This document shows, one piece after another, positions 60,780 to 64,000 of a stretch of DNA of 64,000 nucleotides; position 1 is the first letter of the stretch, and each line of letters starts with the position of its first letter. The translations under genes and the position numbers were made by a program. This DNA is from Alistipes montrealensis (GTDB lineage: Bacteria > Bacteroidota > Bacteroidia > Bacteroidales > Rikenellaceae), in assembly GCF_018362775.1 (NCBI RefSeq), contig NZ_JAGYXY010000001.1:201126-265125 (forward strand). Reading direction: 5' to 3'. Under the pieces are notes generated by a model. That model was given only the letters and a program-made list of their open reading frames with translations. It searched no databases and was not told the origin of the DNA.

Positions 60780-62710
60780 AAGCGGATGGCTATGCGGAAA
60801 AAGTTTCTCAATTCACGGAAAAGCACACGCCCGGACATCTTCGACATGACGATCCCGTCGCGGAGCGAAGTTTCGACCTCCCCGATGCGCAGGCGTTTGT
60901 CGCGCGCCGCAAGGACGACGAATTCGGTGTCGAACAAAAAGTCGGAAATCCGCGTGCGCAGCATGACTGCCCGGGCTCGGGGCGACAGCCCTTTCAGGCC
61001 GCCCTGCGTATCGGTATGGCGGATGTTCAGGAAGATGCGGTTGAGCATCTTCGAACCGTAGGACATCAGTTTGCGTACGGGTGAAAGCTGCGAATGGTAG
61101 CTCCGGTTGCGGACGGCGATCACCACGTCCTCCCCGGCGAACACCCGGTCGACCACCTCGCGCATCGACTCGGCGGTATAGGGCATGTCGATGTCGGTAT
61201 AGATGGTGTAAGGCGCCCGGGAGCATGCGATACCGGCGCGGATGGCCGCGCCCTTTCCCCCGTGGGGAATATCGACGATCTCGACTCCCGGAACGGCCTG
61301 CCGGAGAGCGGCACGCTGCTCGTCCCCGAAGTTGCGCGGCGAACCGTCGTTGACGACGATCAGGTGCAGTTGCTTGTCCGGATAGAATCCGCGCAACTCC
61401 TCAAGTCCGTGTGCCAGCGAACCGACGAATCCCGGTTGCGGGTTGTAGCAGGGGCAGACGATATCGAGCGTATCGCCGGGCTGTGCCGGACGGGGTTCTT
61501 CGAACGCGTCGTCCTGTGTCGGACGGGGTCCATATCCCAGAGCAAGGTCCGTCGCAGCGAAGTCCTCGCGCCACAGCCGCCAGATGCAATGGAGCCAGAC
61601 GGCAGCGAACGGCAATGCACGCAGCGCATAGGCCATGAAAACGCCGCGGTAGAACTTCGTCGGCAGCAGGTTATAGGAGAAACTGGCGAAGAGGACTAAG
61701 GCCAGCAACAGCCATTCAAGCCAGCCGCGCCGGGGGGGGGAAAGTGTCACCCACCAGATGCCCGCGCCGAGCGAGGCGATCACATAGCCGCTGACTTCGC
61801 TGCCGCTGCTGAACAGCACGACGAACAGCAACAGCGAAGCCAGGATCGTCAGACGGTAGCCGAGGTATTTATATTGCCCGATGCGCAGGTACGAAACCAG
61901 GAACATCAGCATGGCGGGGACGATGATCAGCAGGTCGGAGTAGGCGGTCGATCCGCTGATTTTGCGTACGGCGCCCACCAGCGAGATATTCGTATAGGCG
62001 CAGAACATGTTCTCGGCATTCTTCTGCGCAATGTCGACGTACCACGCCTGGTACTGCGCCCAGAGGTATTCGGGGCTTACGAACAACAGCGGCAGCAGCA
62101 GGGCCACGGCGCTCCACAGCGCCATGTAGCCTATAAACCGCCATTTGCGCCGCACGAAGAAGAAGAAAGCCAGCCCGACGATGCCGTAGATTTTGACGAA
62201 CGTACCGATGACGATGAACAGTGCGGCCCACCCTTCGCGGCGCTTCTCGATCATGACGAACGCCCCGACGACCAGCGCGGCAACCGCGATGTTGAACTGC
62301 TGCTTGAAACAGGCTCCGTAGAAGTCGTTGAGCGTCAGCCACAGGATGAGGGTCGTCAGGACGACGGGCAGCGGAAGCCGCCGCACCGCCCAGTAGAGCG
62401 ACAGCGAAAGACACATACACCACAACGACAGGCCCAGCCACACCGGCAGCACGGCAAAAGGCGCGATGATAAACCCGAAGACCGGACCGTAATGGTTCAG
62501 GTCGCCGTATTCGAGCGGATAAGCTTCGTAAAGGGGCAGCGAGGAGAACAGGTGGTCGAAAACCCCGCGGAAAACCAGGAAATTATTGTAGCTGGCCGGA
62601 GCGGCCAACGATAGCGAGATGCAGATCTGGAGGGTGCAGAGCACCCACACGGCCAACACGACATACGGATTCAGCAATCTGCTTTTCAGATTGATCGATT
62701 GTGACGCCAC
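60776..62710 (-). CDS. GT87-like / GT2 fusion glycosyltransferase
   Basis: A 644-residue fusion. Residues about 15-390 form a polytopic membrane domain of the GT87/DUF2029 type (GT-C glycosyltransferase using polyprenyl-phosphate sugar), with NHYGPVFGFIIAPFAVLP and FKQQFNIAVAALVVGAF as recognisable stretches. Residues about 415-640 form a GT2 domain like dolichyl-phosphate sugar synthases: VCPCYNPQPGFVGSL, VVNDGSP, GGKGAAIRAGI, YTDIDMP (DxD) and TDTQGGLKGLS. So one protein could make the lipid-linked donor and use it. Start is GTG at 62710, supported by a promoter 26 bases away. A run of nine C bases lies at codons 324-327. Confidence 0.88.
   Translation of the reverse strand: MASQSINLKSRLLNPYVVLAVWVLCTLQICISLSLAAPASYNNFLVFRGVFDHLFSSLPLYEAYPLEYGDLNHYGPVFGFIIAPFAVLPVWLGLSLWCMCLSLSLYWAVRRLPLPVVLTTLILWLTLNDFYGACFKQQFNIAVAALVVGAFVMIEKRREGWAALFIVIGTFVKIYGIVGLAFFFFVRRKWRFIGYMALWSAVALLLPLLFVSPEYLWAQYQAWYVDIAQKNAENMFCAYTNISLVGAVRKISGSTAYSDLLIIVPAMLMFLVSYLRIGQYKYLGYRLTILASLLLFVVLFSSGSEVSGYVIASLGAGIWWVTLSPPRRGWLEWLLLALVLFASFSYNLLPTKFYRGVFMAYALRALPFAAVWLHCIWRLWREDFAATDLALGYGPRPTQDDAFEEPRPAQPGDTLDIVCPCYNPQPGFVGSLAHGLEELRGFYPDKQLHLIVVNDGSPRNFGDEQRAALRQAVPGVEIVDIPHGGKGAAIRAGIACSRAPYTIYTDIDMPYTAESMREVVDRVFAGEDVVIAVRNRSYHSQLSPVRKLMSYGSKMLNRIFLNIRHTDTQGGLKGLSPRARAVMLRTRISDFLFDTEFVVLAARDKRLRIGEVETSLRDGIVMSKMSGRVLFRELRNFFRIAIRL
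61732..61740. repeat. Homopolymer tract (C9 in the coding strand)
   Basis: Nine identical bases inside the fusion glycosyltransferase gene, encoding Ser-Pro-Pro-Arg at about residues 324-327. A one-base slip would shift the frame and remove the GT2 domain. Confidence 0.85.
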
Positions 62711-62735
62711 TATTCGAGAGTAAGGTTAGGTCCGG

Positions 62736-62767
62736 CAAAGATAGGTCCATTTCGCCCAAATAGCAAA
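62736..62767 (-). promoter_or_regulatory. Promoter of the fusion-deacetylase-GtrA operon
   Basis: Minus strand TTTG (62767-62764), 20 bases, TATCTTTG (62743-62736). Confidence 0.65.
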
Positions 62768-62805
62768 CGAAATACCAAAAATGTAAGCCTTTGCCGGCCT
62801 GCACC

Positions 62806-63948
62806 CTATTTCGGGGCCACCATGCCGTAGAGTTCCGTGATGCGGCTGCACATCTCGGCCCACGAAAAACGCCGGCGCACATCGACGCAGTTTTCCCGGA
62901 AACGCGTCAGCGTATCGCCTTCGTACATCCGCCCGATAGCCGCGGCAACCCCGTCGGCCGTCGGGGGGCAAACATAACCCACACGCCCGTCGGGTACGAT
63001 CTCGGGCAGTCCGCCGACCGCCGTCACGACCATCGGCACGCAGAACTGGTAAGCGATCTGCGTCACACCGCTCTGCGTGGCGGTCTTATAAGGCTGGACG
63101 ACGAAATCCGCCGCCGAAAAGTAATATTTCACATCGTCGTCGGGAATGAAGCGGTCGTGAAGCAGAACTTCGTCCTGCAACCCGTTGTCGGCAATCTGTT
63201 TCAGGTACGGCTCTTTCGCCGTGTAAAACTCACCCGCGACGATCAGCCGGCGGCCTTCGGTGCGGCCCGCCCGTTTGAGCTGCGCCCAGGCGTCGAGCAG
63301 CAGATCCAATCCCTTGTAATCGCGGATCAGCCCGAAGAAAAGCACATAGCGGTTTGCAGGGTCCACGCCCAGGCGCACGCACGCCTCCGAACGCCCGACG
63401 CGTTCGCCGAAATTCTCAAACAGCGGATGCGGCGAGAACAGGGCCGGAGCTTCGCTGTATGGTTTGAGTTCGCTGTGGACCTGTTCGGACATGTAGACGA
63501 AACCGTCGACCGAACGCAGGTAATAGCGGTTGAACGATTTGTCGGTCAGGTGATGTTCGTGCGGTTCGACGTTGTCGATCTGGCACAGCACCTTCGTATG
63601 GCCGTTGCGGCGGGCGATGCGGGCGATGGTCCCGAAGCAGGGGGCCATGAAGGGCGTCCAATACTTCATCAGCACGAAATCGGGGCGTTCGCGCCGGATA
63701 CGGCGGCCGACACGAATCCAGTTCAGCGGATTCATCGTATTGACGCACCGGCAGATACGAAGGTCCCCAGGAGGAGGAGTCGCGACGGTCTGGCTCTCGC
63801 CGGGAAACAGCAGCGAGGGGTATTGGAGCGTAAAAGTCTTGATATCGACCTCGTTGCCCCGCTGCTGAAACGTGCGGGCCATGATCTCCATGATCGACGC
63901 CAAGCCGCCGCGGTACGGGTGCGCAGGTCCCAAAATCGTAATTTTCAT
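62806..63948 (-). CDS. GT4 family glycosyltransferase
   Basis: A 380-residue GT-B glycosyltransferase of family 4. GPAHPYRGGLASIMEIMA is the acceptor-side loop, RYVLFFGLIRDYKGLDLLLDAW starts the donor domain, and the late FVVQPYKTATQSGVTQIAY and PMVVTAVGGLPEIV contain the ExxxxxxxE-type donor site (here with GGLPE). The start at 63948 follows the family; a TTG in the promoter also opens the frame. The next operon starts 95 bases downstream with its own promoter. Likely adds a sugar to the same glycan. Confidence 0.9.
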   Translation of the reverse strand: MKITILGPAHPYRGGLASIMEIMARTFQQRGNEVDIKTFTLQYPSLLFPGESQTVATPPPGDLRICRCVNTMNPLNWIRVGRRIRRERPDFVLMKYWTPFMAPCFGTIARIARRNGHTKVLCQIDNVEPHEHHLTDKSFNRYYLRSVDGFVYMSEQVHSELKPYSEAPALFSPHPLFENFGERVGRSEACVRLGVDPANRYVLFFGLIRDYKGLDLLLDAWAQLKRAGRTEGRRLIVAGEFYTAKEPYLKQIADNGLQDEVLLHDRFIPDDDVKYYFSAADFVVQPYKTATQSGVTQIAYQFCVPMVVTAVGGLPEIVPDGRVGYVCPPTADGVAAAIGRMYEGDTLTRFRENCVDVRRRFSWAEMCSRITELYGMVAPK

Positions 63949-63989
63949 AGTATGCAAATCATCTTTCTGCAATGCAGGACTTCTCTTCA

Positions 63990-63997
63990 CAAAGATA
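63990..63997 (-). promoter_or_regulatory. GT4 gene promoter -7 element
   Basis: TATCTTTG on the minus strand, about 40 bases before the ATG at 63948. Confidence 0.6.
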
Positions 63998-64000
63998 CGA

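Noticed and set aside
1..64000. CRISPR array, prophage or insertion sequence
   Set aside because: No regularly spaced direct repeats, transposase, integrase or phage structural genes were seen in any part of the window.

Overview
The window looks like chromosome from a GC-rich member of the Bacteroidales, most like Alistipes/Rikenellaceae. Evidence: many genes start just downstream of the Bacteroidetes -7 promoter element TAnnTTTG, often with TTTG or TTG 18-20 bases further upstream; ribosome-binding sites are weak; and there are many Bacteroidetes-specific families (DUF5606, DUF5689, DUF4251, DUF2795, DUF4294, long-form NusB, BaiN-like flavoprotein). The placement is inference from content; no 16S gene is present.

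Layout. 1-8341: a carbohydrate locus with a partial sulfatase on the minus strand, diverging from a five-gene plus-strand operon (sulfatase, sulfatase, DUF4965 glutaminase-like protein, GH76 alpha-mannanase, sulfatase). All four sulfatases carry the serine-type maturation motif. 8397-10816: methylglyoxal synthase, then an MscS / lipoprotein / DUF5606 operon. 10926-14661: serB with two DUF5689 lipoproteins, convergent with obgE. 14869-20975: leucine operon leuA-leuC-leuD-(second LeuA-family synthase)-leuB, with a structured leader. 21303-28560: alanine dehydrogenase, a TonB-dependent-receptor-like protein, a GH127-type arabinofuranosidase and PepD. 28626-40024: ispF, two DUF4251 proteins, uvrA, a nitrilase-family amidase, a CocE-type hydrolase, a CvfB-like RNA-binding protein with a methyltransferase, and a six-hairpin glycosidase-like protein.

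40400-44996: DUF2795 protein, PduO-type cobalamin adenosyltransferase, a reduced methyltransferase-like protein, BaiN-like flavoprotein, nusB, DUF1573 lipoprotein, yajC. 45051-48841: anaerobic ribonucleotide reductase nrdD and nrdG under a clear cobalamin riboswitch, with a TSCPD-domain protein diverging from it. 48904-59531: GlsB-like membrane protein, small helical protein, tRNA-Gln, nhaD, thioesterase, DUF4294, a beta-barrel protein, ffh, a lipoprotein nitroreductase, era, a TPR protein and an MFS transporter. 59597-63948: a surface-glycan cassette (GtrA, polysaccharide deacetylase, a GT87-GT2 fusion carrying a C9 tract, and a GT4 glycosyltransferase).

Non-coding structure is unusually informative. 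Many convergent genes share bidirectional hairpin terminators, and one terminator lies inside the coding sequence of the opposing gene. A family of intergenic repeats occurs three times (near obgE, upstream of uvrA, between nrdD and nrdG). The nrdD-nrdG gap also holds a long nested hairpin element. The best leads for something new are the leuA leader (short cysteine-containing upstream ORF with mutually exclusive stems), the B12-controlled nrdDG/TSCPD neighbourhood, the sulfatase/GH76 operon, and the phase-variation-like tract in the glycosyltransferase fusion.
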